Origin: Betaproteobacteria bacterium
Lineage (GTDB): Bacteria > Pseudomonadota > Gammaproteobacteria > Burkholderiales > Ga0077523
Assembly: GCA_016125475.1 (NCBI GenBank)
Contig: WGLR01000008.1
Span: forward strand, 62,001-126,000
Length of the DNA stretch: 64,000 nucleotides
Reading direction: 5' to 3'
Below the pieces are notes generated by a model. That model had not been told where the DNA came from. It did no database searches and was given only the letters and a program-made list of their open reading frames with translations. Numbering within the stretch: the first letter of the stretch is position 1; each line of letters begins with the position of its first letter. The position numbers and the translations under genes are program-made. Of the stretch, positions 8,594 through 17,581 are shown in pieces.

Positions 8594-10335
8594 GAATTGT
8601 CTCCAGTAGGACTTCCCCCGACCAGTGCCGGGTCGGGGTTCGACAGGGCGGCACGCCGGGCGACGGCCAGCCATAGCGGCGCCTGTGCCGGATAGCATGC
8701 ACGCGCGCGCCGCCACCACAGATGCGCCCCCGCTGCATCGCCGCTCGCGGCGAGCAGGAGCGCGTGGCGATAGGTCACGTCAGGCAGCGGAAACACCCGC
8801 ACGACGGCCGACGAGAGCGCGACCTTCGCGGACAGGCCTCGCGGACCGACGTCCATTCCGCGCAACAGGCCCACACCAGCGTAAGCGGAGAGCAGCGAGA
8901 CCCGCTGCATGTCGGCAAGCCGCTCGATCGTAGCGCGTCGCACCCTTCCATGCGACGTTCCGGAGCCATCACCGAAGGCGCGCAGGAACGCGTAATCGGA
9001 CGCCAGGCTCGCGAGCACGACGACGCCGGCAAGCACGCCCCCCGCCCGGGCAAGGCGGGCCGGACGACCCAGGGTCAATTCTAGGCGAGGGCCCTCGGCA
9101 AGACCAAGCGCGAGTGCCGCGGGGCCGAGAAAATACGTGTACCACAGCGGGTATTCGACGAGGCTGTGGACGCCGACGATCCAGACGACGGCGATGGCCC
9201 ACCCCGTCTCGGGCGTCATGCGACCACGTCTCACTCCTCGCCACCAGAGCCAGGCCGACACGCCCGACAGTACCAGACCGACTGCCCCGAACTCGACCCC
9301 GATTTCGAGCGGCAGGCTGTGCGCGTGCGTGGACATCGTCGACGGCACCGGCCCCGGCAGCTCGGGCGCTGTCTGGAGAAAGCGCTCCGCGAACGTGCCC
9401 TGCCCCGACCCGGTCAGCGGGGACTGCGCGAGGATGCGCAGCGCGCCGCGCCACAGCGCCACCCGTTCCTCGGTGGATGATGACGCAGCAGTCATGCGGC
9501 CCAGGGCAGAGTAGCGGGCCTCGGGCGGCCTGACGACCTGGCCGGCGAGTTCGACCAGGACGAACAGGCACGCGAACACGAGCAGCAGGCGCCGCAGCGT
9601 GCGGCCGTTCTCGACGCCGGCGCGGCGTCCCAGCAGCACCCCACCCGAGAGAAGCGCGAGCACGAGCAGCCACGCCATTCGCGACCCGGTCCAAGAGAGG
9701 CCCGCGGCCAGCAGCGCCGCCGCGGAAAAAGCGAGCGTTCCCGACATCCGGCGCGTCACCCGCAGATAGGCGAGACTCGCGACGCCGAGAGCGAGATGCG
9801 TGGCGAGGTGATTGGGCTGTCCGAGATTGCCACCGGGGCGTGCGCCCGTGACGGGGAGGATCCAACCCTGCAGGCCGTCGGCCCACGAAAATGCCTGCGC
9901 CGTCGCCGCAGCCGCGTTCAGCATCGCCCCCGCGAGCAGTGCGGTCGCCACGGTCGCGATGCAGCGTCCGGCATCGAGCCCCGCACGTATCCGTGCGCCG
10001 AGGCACGCCATCAGGCCTGCCCACGCGAAATAGAGACAGGCCAGCGTCGCCAGGTGCGGGTCGGCGACCCGTCCGGTCGCCACCTGGATCACGACGAGAC
10101 CGCACAGCCCCGCCGGAAGCAGCACGATGGCGGGCACCGACAGGCCCCCGCTGCCGCGGCGCGAGGCCAGCGCGGCCCCCCAGGCCGCGAGCCCGAGCAG
10201 GGCCGCCACCCATTCCGCCTCGAAGGACGGAATCGGACTGGTGCCGAGGGGCAGGACGAACGGGAGGCTGCACATCAGACCCAGCAAGAGTGACGCGCCA
10301 TCCGGTCGCGACAGCCGCTGAAGGAAACTTCGCAT
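8590..10335 (-). CDS. Wzy_C-family O-ligase (PglL/O-antigen ligase-like)
   Basis: About 581 residues with roughly ten to twelve membrane helices and a soluble C-terminus. The central motif GNLGQPNHLATHLAL, the periplasmic loop with THAHSLPLEIGVEFGAVG and EYPLWYTYFL are typical of PglL-type protein O-oligosaccharyltransferases rather than lipid A-core ligases. This assignment is by remembered family features. Start at 10335: GAGG is six bases upstream, and another ATG is at 10341. Being about 9 kb from the MSHA pilins, it could glycosylate pilin; that is inference only. Confidence 0.75.
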   Translation of the reverse strand: MRSFLQRLSRPDGASLLLGLMCSLPFVLPLGTSPIPSFEAEWVAALLGLAAWGAALASRRGSGGLSVPAIVLLPAGLCGLVVIQVATGRVADPHLATLACLYFAWAGLMACLGARIRAGLDAGRCIATVATALLAGAMLNAAAATAQAFSWADGLQGWILPVTGARPGGNLGQPNHLATHLALGVASLAYLRVTRRMSGTLAFSAAALLAAGLSWTGSRMAWLLVLALLSGGVLLGRRAGVENGRTLRRLLLVFACLFVLVELAGQVVRPPEARYSALGRMTAASSSTEERVALWRGALRILAQSPLTGSGQGTFAERFLQTAPELPGPVPSTMSTHAHSLPLEIGVEFGAVGLVLSGVSAWLWWRGVRRGRMTPETGWAIAVVWIVGVHSLVEYPLWYTYFLGPAALALGLAEGPRLELTLGRPARLARAGGVLAGVVVLASLASDYAFLRAFGDGSGTSHGRVRRATIERLADMQRVSLLSAYAGVGLLRGMDVGPRGLSAKVALSSAVVRVFPLPDVTYRHALLLAASGDAAGAHLWWRRARACYPAQAPLWLAVARRAALSNPDPALVGGSPTGDNS

Positions 10336-10452
10336 CGTCATCCTCGATTTCGGTGGAGGGGCCTGGCGGGACGGGGCCCGCCCCCGGGCGTGGTCACGGC
10401 CGGGGCGGCATGACCGCAACCGGACGACGTCGCGCACGAGCCCGGGAACGAA

Positions 10453-10466
10453 ATGCGGGCTAGAAT
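10453..10466 (+). promoter_or_regulatory. Putative promoter core for gpmA
   Basis: ATGCGGGCTAGAAT ends in a good -10 hexamer (TAGAAT), 52 bases before the gpmA ATG. The identical 14 bases occur at 23417-23430 in front of the aldehyde dehydrogenase gene. No consensus -35 is visible. Confidence 0.5.
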
Positions 10467-10518
10467 TCAACGGATTCACCATGACGTTTCTTGAAACGAA
10501 TTGACGAGGTTTCCGCGG

Positions 10519-11268
10519 ATGACCCACAAGATCGTGCTGCTTCGGCACGGAGAAAGCACCTGGAACAAGGAGAACCGGTTCACCGGCTGGACCGACGTCG
10601 ACCTGTCGGAGAAGGGGCGCGAGGAGGCACGCGAGGCCGGGCGCCTGCTCAGGTCACTGGATTACACGTTCGACGTCGCGCACGTGTCCGTGCTCAAGCG
10701 CGCGATCCGCACGCTCTGGATCGCGCTCGACGAGATGGACCGCATGTGGCTGCCGGTCCAGCATTCGTGGCGGCTCAACGAGCGCCACTACGGCGGGCTG
10801 CAGGGCCTCGACAAGGGCGAGACCGCCGCGCAGTTCGGCGAGGACCAGGTACTGGTCTGGCGCCGAAGCTACGACACGCCTCCGCCTCCTCTAGAAAGGA
10901 CGGACAGCCGGTATCCGGGCAACGATCCCCGGTATGCGGATCTCGACGAGAACGATCTGCCGCTCACGGAGTGCCTCAAGGACACGGTCGCCCGCGTGGT
11001 GCCCTACTGGGAGCAGGTCATCGCGCCCCAGATCCGGGAAGGCCGGCGGATCCTCGTGGCGGCCCATGGAAATTCGATCCGCGCACTGATCAAATACCTC
11101 GACGAGGTGTCCGAGCAGGAAATTCTCAGGCTCAACATCCCGACCGCGATTCCGCTCGTCTACGAACTCGATGCGAAGCTCAAGCCCGTCAGGCACTACT
11201 ACCTCGGAGACGCCGCCGCTGTCGAAGCCAAGATCCAGGCCGTCGCCGCGCAGGGCAAGGCGAAATAG
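10519..11268 (+). CDS. gpmA: 2,3-bisphosphoglycerate-dependent phosphoglycerate mutase
   Basis: 249 residues, full length. The phospho-His motif [10 protein letters not shown] starts at residue 7 (His10), [12 protein letters not shown] follows, and [11 protein letters not shown] gives the second catalytic His. It interconverts 3- and 2-phosphoglycerate in glycolysis and gluconeogenesis. The ATG at 10519 ([11 protein letters not shown]) matches the family; a TTG 18 bases upstream is less likely. The 3' end overlaps the reading frame of envC if the longest envC start is used. Confidence 0.96.
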   Translation: MTHKIVLLRHGESTWNKENRFTGWTDVDLSEKGREEAREAGRLLRSLDYTFDVAHVSVLKRAIRTLWIALDEMDRMWLPVQHSWRLNERHYGGLQGLDKGETAAQFGEDQVLVWRRSYDTPPPPLERTDSRYPGNDPRYADLDENDLPLTECLKDTVARVVPYWEQVIAPQIREGRRILVAAHGNSIRALIKYLDEVSEQEILRLNIPTAIPLVYELDAKLKPVRHYYLGDAAAVEAKIQAVAAQGKAK

Positions 11269-12457
11269 CGTCGGCGTCGCGTTCGCGCTCGCGGTCCTCG
11301 TCGCAGGGCCCGTCGGATCCGGCGTGGCGGGGGTGTCCGCCGCCCCGAAGCAGGACCTCGCGGACCTGAGGGAAAAGCTCGATGCCCTGCGCGACGACCT
11401 TCGTGCGAGCGAACAGAGCCGGTCCGACGTCGCCGAGAAGCTCCGGAAGTCCGAAGTCGCCATCAGCCGCGCGAACCGTGAACTGCGGGATCTGTCCCGC
11501 AAGCACGCTGCCGTCGTCGCGAAGATCGGCGAACTCGAGGCGCAGTCGAACGCGCTGAAGACGCAGATCGACGCCCAGCAGCGCAAGATCGCCGAGGGCC
11601 TCAGGGACCGCTACGTGAACGGCCGCACGGCGCCGCTCCGGCTCGCGCTGTCCGGTGGCGATCCGAACCGTGTCGCTCGCGACCTCCATTACCTTTCGTA
11701 CGTGGCGCGCGCGCGGGCGGCACTCGTGGACGGACTCCGCGACAACCTCGCGCGCGTGGCGGAACTGGCGCGCCAGGCTGCGGACCGTGCCGCGGAGCTC
11801 GATCGCCTCAAGCAGAAGCAGGCCGAGCAGCGGCAGGCCCTCGAACGGGAGAAGGCCGAGCGCAGCAAGGTGCTCGCGTCGATCTCGTCCGACCTGCGCC
11901 GGCAGCGGCACGAATACGCGACCCTCAAGCAGGACGAGGAACGCCTCGCGGAACTCGTCGCCAAGCTCGCGGCGACGGTTGCACGCCCCCCGTCCAGGCC
12001 CGGCAAGGCGCTCGCCATCAACAACGACACGCCGGAGCCGGTCTACGGAAACTCGACATTCCGTTCGTTGAAGGGCAAGCTCCGGCTTCCCGTGGTCGGG
12101 GAACTCGTGAGGCGCTTCGGCAGTCCACGTGGAGACGACGGATTTTCGCGCAAGGGCATCTTCATACGCGCCCACGCCGGTCAGGAGGTGAAGGCCGTCG
12201 CGAATGGGCGTGTCGTGTTCGCTGACTGGATGCGCGGCTTCGGAAACCTGTTGATCATCGACCATGGCGGGGGTTACATGAGTCTCTACGGCAACAATGA
12301 GGCTCTGTACAAGACGGCAGGCGATCCGGTTCGTGCCGGCGACGCAGTCGCTGCGGTCGGCGCGAGCGGTGGTCAGGAGGAGTCGGGGCTATACTTCGAA
12401 CTGAGGCACGAGGGCAAGGCGATAGATCCCCTGCCCTGGGCGCCGCCGCGTCAGTGA
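11171..12457 (+). CDS. envC: EnvC-like murein hydrolase activator (degenerate LytM/M23)
   Basis: Up to 428 residues. A signal peptide ([21 protein letters not shown]) is followed by a long coiled coil (about 60-270) and a C-terminal LytM domain (about 310-425). The LytM domain lacks the zinc HxxxD and HxH residues ([21 protein letters not shown]), as in EnvC, which activates amidases for septum splitting rather than cutting itself. No start codon lies between the gpmA stop and the signal core. The only ATG is at 11171, inside gpmA (98-base overlap), so the true start is uncertain; CTG at about 11219 is an alternative. Confidence 0.85.
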   Translation: MRSSSPSGTTTSETPPLSKPRSRPSPRRARRNSVGVAFALAVLVAGPVGSGVAGVSAAPKQDLADLREKLDALRDDLRASEQSRSDVAEKLRKSEVAISRANRELRDLSRKHAAVVAKIGELEAQSNALKTQIDAQQRKIAEGLRDRYVNGRTAPLRLALSGGDPNRVARDLHYLSYVARARAALVDGLRDNLARVAELARQAADRAAELDRLKQKQAEQRQALEREKAERSKVLASISSDLRRQRHEYATLKQDEERLAELVAKLAATVARPPSRPGKALAINNDTPEPVYGNSTFRSLKGKLRLPVVGELVRRFGSPRGDDGFSRKGIFIRAHAGQEVKAVANGRVVFADWMRGFGNLLIIDHGGGYMSLYGNNEALYKTAGDPVRAGDAVAAVGASGGQEESGLYFELRHEGKAIDPLPWAPPRQ

Positions 12458-12542
12458 CGAACCGTCAGCTCAGTCGGGCCGGTCTTCGAGCCGCCCGCAT
12501 TTTTTTTGCATGACAACCGTCGATCGTTTTTCGGAGAGCCGC

Positions 12543-13937
12543 ATGGTCACACGTTTCAAACAGGCAGGCCTTATTATGATCGGTGCCGTCCTCGGCATCA
12601 TGGTGAGCCTGCAATATTCTGCAGTCGCACAGAAAGACCCTGGCCCGCTCCCGGTCGAGGACCTGCGTGCATTCTCCGAAGTGTTCGGCCGCATCAAGGC
12701 CGACTACGTCGAACCGGTCACGGACAAGAAGCTCATCGACGGCGCCATCAACGGCATGCTGTCGAGCCTGGACCCGCACTCCGCCTACCTCGACGCCGAG
12801 GCGTTCAAGGACCTCCAGGTGGGTACGCAGGGCGAGTTCGGCGGCCTCGGCATCGAGGTCGGCATGGAAGACGGCTTCGTGAAAGTGGTCTCCCCGATCG
12901 AGGACACCCCGGCCTACCGTGCGGGTGTCAAGGCAGGGGACCTCATCATCAAGCTCGACGACACGAACGTGAAGGGCATGAGCCTCAACGACGCCGTCAA
13001 GCGCATGCGCGGCAAGCCCAACACCCAGATCACGCTCACGATCGCGCGCAAGGGCGAACTGAAGCCGATCATCGTCACGATCACGCGGGCCGTGATCCAG
13101 ATCCAGTCCGTGAAGGCCAAACTGCTCGAACCCGGGTACGGATATTTCCGCGTGACCCAGTTCCAGGAGCACACCGGCGAACTCCTCGCGAAGCACATCG
13201 AGGAAGTCGTCAAGGAGAACAAGGGTCCGCTGAAGGGCATCATTCTCGACCTGCGCAACGATCCGGGCGGCCTGCTCAACTCGGCGGTGGCCGTGTCGGC
13301 GGCGTTCCTTCCGGACGACTCCCTGGTGGTCTACACCGAGGGCCGCACGCAGGATGCCAAGATGAAACTCACCGCGAGCCCCGAGTACTACCTGCGCGGC
13401 ACGCGTGACGACTATCTGAAGAAGCTGCCGCCCGAGATGAAGACGGCGCCGATGGTCGTGCTCGTGAACGGCGGTTCCGCGTCCGCGTCGGAGATCGTGT
13501 CGGGCGCACTGCAGGACCACAAGCGTGCGGTCATCATGGGCACGCAGACGTTCGGCAAGGGTTCCGTTCAGACCATTCTCCCGCTCGGCAACGGCACGGC
13601 GATCAAGCTCACGACCGCCCGCTACTTCACGCCGGCCGGCCGTTCGATCCAGGCGAAGGGCATCACGCCCGACATCGTCGTGGAGGAAGCGACGATCAAG
13701 GAGAATCAGGAGCAGGGCATCCGCGTGCGTGAAGCGGACCTCGGCCACCGGCTGTCCAACCCGCAGGATCCGAACGCGGGCAAGGACGAGAAGGCCGACG
13801 ATGCGTCCAGCCCTGCCGCGAAGCCCGGCGACGGAAAGAACGCGCCGCCGGACATCGTCTCGAAGTCGGACTACCAGCTGAACGAGGCGGTGAACCTGCT
13901 GAAGGCGCTCAGCATCGTGAGCGCCAACAAGAAGTAG
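12543..13937 (+). CDS. ctpA: Carboxy-terminal processing protease CtpA (S41 family)
   Basis: 464 residues. N-terminal signal/anchor (LIMIGAVLGIMVSLQYSAV), a PDZ domain (about 90-170 with GEFGGLGIEV) and an S41 peptidase domain with LRNDPGGLLNSAV, the catalytic Ser in GGSASASEI and the Lys in GTQTFGKGS. A charged low-complexity tail follows (about 400-440). It trims periplasmic proteins. Start ATG 12543 has GGAG six bases upstream; the ATG at 12510 has no ribosome site. It lies 85 bp after envC and ends in a strong terminator. Confidence 0.93.
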   Translation: MVTRFKQAGLIMIGAVLGIMVSLQYSAVAQKDPGPLPVEDLRAFSEVFGRIKADYVEPVTDKKLIDGAINGMLSSLDPHSAYLDAEAFKDLQVGTQGEFGGLGIEVGMEDGFVKVVSPIEDTPAYRAGVKAGDLIIKLDDTNVKGMSLNDAVKRMRGKPNTQITLTIARKGELKPIIVTITRAVIQIQSVKAKLLEPGYGYFRVTQFQEHTGELLAKHIEEVVKENKGPLKGIILDLRNDPGGLLNSAVAVSAAFLPDDSLVVYTEGRTQDAKMKLTASPEYYLRGTRDDYLKKLPPEMKTAPMVVLVNGGSASASEIVSGALQDHKRAVIMGTQTFGKGSVQTILPLGNGTAIKLTTARYFTPAGRSIQAKGITPDIVVEEATIKENQEQGIRVREADLGHRLSNPQDPNAGKDEKADDASSPAAKPGDGKNAPPDIVSKSDYQLNEAVNLLKALSIVSANKK

Positions 13938-13990
13938 GGCTCCGGACAGCGCCGGAGGAGGTATCGTCCGGCAATCGCTGCCGGCGACGG

Positions 13991-14019
13991 AAAAAAGCCG
14001 CGCGGAGCGCGGCTTTTTT
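13991..14019 (+). terminator. Rho-independent terminator after ctpA
   Basis: A perfect 13-bp inverted repeat (AAAAAAGCCGCGC / GCGCGGCTTTTTT) with a GGA loop. It has a run of six A before and six T after the GC core, so it can work in both directions. It closes the gpmA-envC-ctpA unit, with moeB starting 44 bp later. Confidence 0.93.
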
Positions 14020-14062
14020 CTGTGCAAGCGGACAACTCGGCCAACCGGCCCGGAACGCCATC

Positions 14063-14857
14063 GTGAACGACAACCAGCTTCTCCGATACAGCCGACACAT
14101 CCTGCTCGACGAGATCGGAATCGACGCCCAGCAGGCCTGGCTCGATTCGAACGCGCTCGTCATCGGCGCGGGAGGTCTCGGCTCCCCCGTCGCGATGTAC
14201 CTTGCCGCGAGTGGGGTCGGCACGCTCACGCTGTGCGATCCCGACGAAGTCGACCTGACGAACCTGCAACGCCAGATCATCCACCGCATGCAGTCGATCG
14301 GTCGGCCGAAAGTCGATTCCGCGCGCGAGACGCTGTCCACGATGAATCCGGAAACGCGCGTCGAAACCGTTCGCGAACGGGTCTCCGGGGAACGTCTCGA
14401 GGCGCTCGTCCGCGACGCGGACGTCGTCGTCGACTGCTGCGACAACTTCGCGACGCGACATGCCGTGAACCGTGCGTGCGTGAAGTTCCGCAAGCCCCTC
14501 GTGTCGGGTGCCGGCATCCGCTTCGACGGTCAGGTGTCGGTGTTCGACCTGCGCGCACCGGACAGTCCTTGCTACCACTGCCTGTTTCCGGAAAGCGGAG
14601 ACCTCGAGGAGATGCGTTGTGCGGTGATGGGTGTCTTCGCGCCCGTGGTCGGGATCGTCGGGGCCGTCCAGGCCGCCGAGACTCTCAAGGTCCTCGCGGG
14701 CGTGGGGCAGTCCCTGGCGGGACGCCTGCTGATCCTGGACGCGCTGTCGATGCAGTGGCGACAGGTGCGCGTCCGCCGCGACCCTGCCTGCATCGTGTGC
14801 GGCGGGGACACCACCAGGCTCGAAGCCGGAGCGGCCGCCCCGTCCTGCCACGGCTGA
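14063..14857 (+). CDS. moeB: Molybdopterin-synthase adenylyltransferase MoeB / ThiF family
   Basis: 264 residues. It is an E1-like Rossmann enzyme: IGAGGLGSPVAMYLA binds ATP, DEVDLTNLQRQI is the adenylation site, and CYHC and CIVC form the zinc-binding pairs. EEMRCAVMGVFAPVVG holds the family Cys. It adenylates the C-terminal Gly of MoaD (or ThiS) to accept sulfur. ThiF cannot be excluded by sequence alone. The start codon is GTG at 14063. It follows ctpA, as is common in betaproteobacteria, but behind the terminator. Confidence 0.9.
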   Translation: MNDNQLLRYSRHILLDEIGIDAQQAWLDSNALVIGAGGLGSPVAMYLAASGVGTLTLCDPDEVDLTNLQRQIIHRMQSIGRPKVDSARETLSTMNPETRVETVRERVSGERLEALVRDADVVVDCCDNFATRHAVNRACVKFRKPLVSGAGIRFDGQVSVFDLRAPDSPCYHCLFPESGDLEEMRCAVMGVFAPVVGIVGAVQAAETLKVLAGVGQSLAGRLLILDALSMQWRQVRVRRDPACIVCGGDTTRLEAGAAAPSCHG

Positions 14858-14888
14858 CCGCCCCGGGTCAGCCCGGCCGCGTCATACG

Positions 14889-15680
14889 TCAGTCGCGATA
14901 GCGCACGCCGTCACGATCGAGCCCGCGCTTGAGCGCCGTCCAGGCCTTGCTGACCTCGGCACCGCCCGGACCCTGGAACTGCTCGAATCCTTTCCGCGCG
15001 ACGTCCTCGGGAATCATCTTGACGTCGACGCGTCCCGCCCCGATCGCATCGATCTGGATCTGGCATGCGCAGTCGAGGTAATACATCAGCTCGAACGCCT
15101 CGCCCACGGTCGCGCCGAGCGTGAGCAGCCCGTGATTGCGCAGGATCATCGCCTTGGAGGTGGGTCCGAGGTCCCGCGCGAGGCGCGTGCGCTCGTCGAG
15201 GTCGAGCGCGATGCCTTCATAGTCGTGATAGGTGAGCATGCCGTACGTACGCAGGGCGTGCTGGCTGATCGGCAGCAGTCCGCACGCCTGCGCCGAGACG
15301 GCGACGCCCGCGCGCGTGTGCGTGTGGATCACGCAGTTCACCTCCGGCCGGGCTTCGTGGACACAGCCGTGGATCACGAAACCCGCGTGATTCACACCGA
15401 GTCCCGTGGTGTCCTCGACCACGTTGCCGTCCTTGTCGATCCGGACGAGACTCGACGCCGTGATCTCGTCGAACATCAGGCCGTACGGGTTGATCAGCAT
15501 GTACTCGCTGCCGGGAACGCGTGCCGTGAAGTGGGTGAAGATGAGGTCCGTCCACCGGAAACGCGCGGCGAGCCGGTAAGCCGCGGCGAGCTCGCAGCGG
15601 ACCTCCCACTCCTCCGCGCTCACGCGGTCTTGCAGCGAGCCTGGGGCGACTGAGCGCAGGGTTGTCGTTTTCTCGGACAT
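14889..15680 (-). CDS. Class II aldolase/adducin-domain protein
   Basis: 263 residues. It has the class II aldolase fold: a metal site with HTHTRAG (about residues 130-136) and RNHGLLTLG, plus an early FTARVPG segment. Families of this type include fuculose-phosphate aldolase and decarboxylase-like enzymes. The HTHxR form with HALRTYGMLTYHDYEG is typical of the uncharacterised proteobacterial group, so the substrate is unknown. ATG 15680 (MSEKTTTLRS). It converges with moeB (31 bp apart). Confidence 0.85.
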   Translation of the reverse strand: MSEKTTTLRSVAPGSLQDRVSAEEWEVRCELAAAYRLAARFRWTDLIFTHFTARVPGSEYMLINPYGLMFDEITASSLVRIDKDGNVVEDTTGLGVNHAGFVIHGCVHEARPEVNCVIHTHTRAGVAVSAQACGLLPISQHALRTYGMLTYHDYEGIALDLDERTRLARDLGPTSKAMILRNHGLLTLGATVGEAFELMYYLDCACQIQIDAIGAGRVDVKMIPEDVARKGFEQFQGPGGAEVSKAWTALKRGLDRDGVRYRD

Positions 15681-15744
15681 GGCAGTGATCCCGGTTCGTC
15701 TCGATCCGCCGATCATACGCCACGGTGCCGGACGGCGGGACCGC

Positions 15745-16878
15745 TCAGTGCGCGAGGCAGACGGGCCCGTGGCAGTGTTCGGTGATTCGAATCGCGTGGT
15801 CCCGGAACTGGTCGGCGTTGCGGTGGAAGACCCAGTGCGCAGGCTGTGCGGTGTCGAGATCGTCCGGCACCTTCTCCATGTCCAGCAGCAGTCCGACCAG
15901 CGGTAGCCGCACTTCGAAGGACACGTTGGCGACGGTGCGTCTCGCGTCGAGCGTGCCGCCCGTGCCCGCAAACGTCCAGCCGCCCGACGCGCGCGTGCCG
16001 AGAATCGGTTCGAGACGCGCCCGCGCCAGGTTGATCAGCGCCTGCCGCTCGCGGACGGCCATCTCGGCGAGCTTGCGGGGCGGATACCCCCGGGTCGAGA
16101 GGTCCTCGGCGAGGGCGATGAACAGCGTCCGGACGTGTGCCTCGAGGTCGATCAGCAGGTTGCGGCGAACGACCTCGAGAAACTCGCGTGGAAACCCGGG
16201 ATCGTCCCGACGCACCGCCACGATTCGCCGGAACGCGGCCGGATCGTGTTCATACACGGACAGGAACGCGGCGCTCTTCACGCTGCTCGCGCTCAGCACG
16301 ACCGCGAAGCGCGCCGCCCGGGAAAGCACGTCGGAACCGGGCGGCGGCTTCGGCACGGCCGGGGGGGCGGGCTTCGGTGCATCCCGCAGCGCCTCGAGCA
16401 GGTCGTTCGTGGTCTCCGGCGCGACGTCGGGCGAGAGGTACTGCGGGCGCGAAGGCGGCGCGGACGCGACCCGCCTGCGGTGGGACAGCAGCTGCCGGAA
16501 CGTCCCGGAATGTTCCAGGACCGCCGCGAGGGCAGCCTCGTCGGCCTCCATCATGAGCGGGTCTCCGTCGTAGCGGTCCGGGTTCCCGCCCCCGAGCGCG
16601 AGGGCGACCACGTAACGGTCGAGGGACTTGCCGCCGACCGAACGCATGGCCTGGAGGGCGGTGCGCGCATCCGCGACGGCCTCCGGCGCCAGGTCGGCCT
16701 TCACGGATTCAGCGAGTTCGGGCTCGAACGCATCCGTCCGGCACGTCCCGGCCGCCGCGGGATCCCCATGCGGGCGGACGTTCCAGATCAGGAGGGCGGC
16801 GAGCAGCCAGGGGATCCCTGCCCGCAGGGCACTCCGGAATCCCCGCCAGGCATAGCCCCCCGCACCGCGCGTCGGCAT
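15745..16878 (-). CDS. Uncharacterised membrane-anchored protein next to slmA
   Basis: About 377 residues, not recognised. One N-terminal membrane helix (about 22-36, IPWLLAALLIWNV) precedes a long soluble region with a Pro-rich linker (PKPAPPAVPKPPPG, about 185-198). A helical charged segment and a C-terminus containing two Cys (HCHGPVCLAH) follow. It begins 11 bp after slmA on the same strand, so it is probably co-transcribed. The context suggests an envelope or division role, but nothing in the sequence proves it. A longer ATG at 16968 would overlap slmA. Confidence 0.7.
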   Translation of the reverse strand: MPTRGAGGYAWRGFRSALRAGIPWLLAALLIWNVRPHGDPAAAGTCRTDAFEPELAESVKADLAPEAVADARTALQAMRSVGGKSLDRYVVALALGGGNPDRYDGDPLMMEADEAALAAVLEHSGTFRQLLSHRRRVASAPPSRPQYLSPDVAPETTNDLLEALRDAPKPAPPAVPKPPPGSDVLSRAARFAVVLSASSVKSAAFLSVYEHDPAAFRRIVAVRRDDPGFPREFLEVVRRNLLIDLEAHVRTLFIALAEDLSTRGYPPRKLAEMAVRERQALINLARARLEPILGTRASGGWTFAGTGGTLDARRTVANVSFEVRLPLVGLLLDMEKVPDDLDTAQPAHWVFHRNADQFRDHAIRITEHCHGPVCLAH

Positions 16879-16889
16879 GGATTTCGGAT

Positions 16890-17462
16890 TCAGAGCAGCA
16901 ACCTCGTCTGGGCGTCCAGTCCTTCCATCGGGCTGCGCCGGAACCTGCTCTTCGCGAACTGGTGCCACTTCCCGGTCACGAACGCCATGATCAGGTTGGC
17001 CTGGGCCGACACGTCGCGGTCCTGCGGCAGTTCGCCCTGCGTGACCGCGAAACGCAGGGACTGGCGCAGCTGGGACTCGAGCCGGTCGTGGAGCTGGTTG
17101 ATGCGCCCCTGGAGACGCTCGTTCTCGTGGACGAGTGCGTCGCCGATCAGCACGCGCGTCATGCCGGGATTCTTGACCGCGAACCCGAGCAGCACGGGGA
17201 TCATGCCTGCCACCTGTCCGAGACCGCTCGGCTCCTCCGTCGAGATCTTGTTGACGAGCCCGAACACCGTCTGTTCGATGAACTCGATGAGCCCCTCGTA
17301 CATCTGGGCCTTGCTGGCGAAATGCCGGTACAGCGCGGCTTCCGAAACGTCGAGCTTCTCGGCGAGAGCGGCCGTGGTGATCTTTTCTCCGGCCGGGTCC
17401 TGGAGCATTCCCGCGAGCGTCTGGAGGATCTGGAGTTTGCGTTCACCCCGTTTGAGCGGCAT
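16890..17462 (-). CDS. slmA: Nucleoid occlusion factor SlmA (TetR family)
   Basis: 190 residues. TetR-type HTH (ITTAALAEKLDVSEAALYRHF, about 28-48) followed by SKAQMYEGLIEFIEQTVFG and a long helical body with NPGMTRVLIGDALVHE, ERLQGRINQL and ESQLRQSLR, all typical of SlmA rather than generic TetR regulators. It binds chromosomal SlmA sites and blocks FtsZ polymerisation over the nucleoid. Start 17462 has GGGGAG six bases upstream. A pyrimidine 5'-nucleotidase precedes it, the usual betaproteobacterial neighbour. Confidence 0.92.
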   Translation of the reverse strand: MPLKRGERKLQILQTLAGMLQDPAGEKITTAALAEKLDVSEAALYRHFASKAQMYEGLIEFIEQTVFGLVNKISTEEPSGLGQVAGMIPVLLGFAVKNPGMTRVLIGDALVHENERLQGRINQLHDRLESQLRQSLRFAVTQGELPQDRDVSAQANLIMAFVTGKWHQFAKSRFRRSPMEGLDAQTRLLL

Positions 17463-17497
17463 GGAGAGCTCCCCGGCGGCACTTGGTCGATCCCGTA

Positions 17498-17506
17498 AAG
17501 TTAGCA
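17498..17506 (-). promoter_or_regulatory. Extended -10 element for slmA
   Basis: The minus strand reads TGC-TAACTT, preceded by GCGGG, about 36 bases before the slmA ATG. It is an extended -10 without a clear -35. Confidence 0.35.
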
Positions 17507-17581
17507 CCCGCTCCGCCGGAACGCCAGCCCACGGTCGAACCTCATCGTGAGGGCACGGCATCCCGCCAGGGCCGCGCACCG

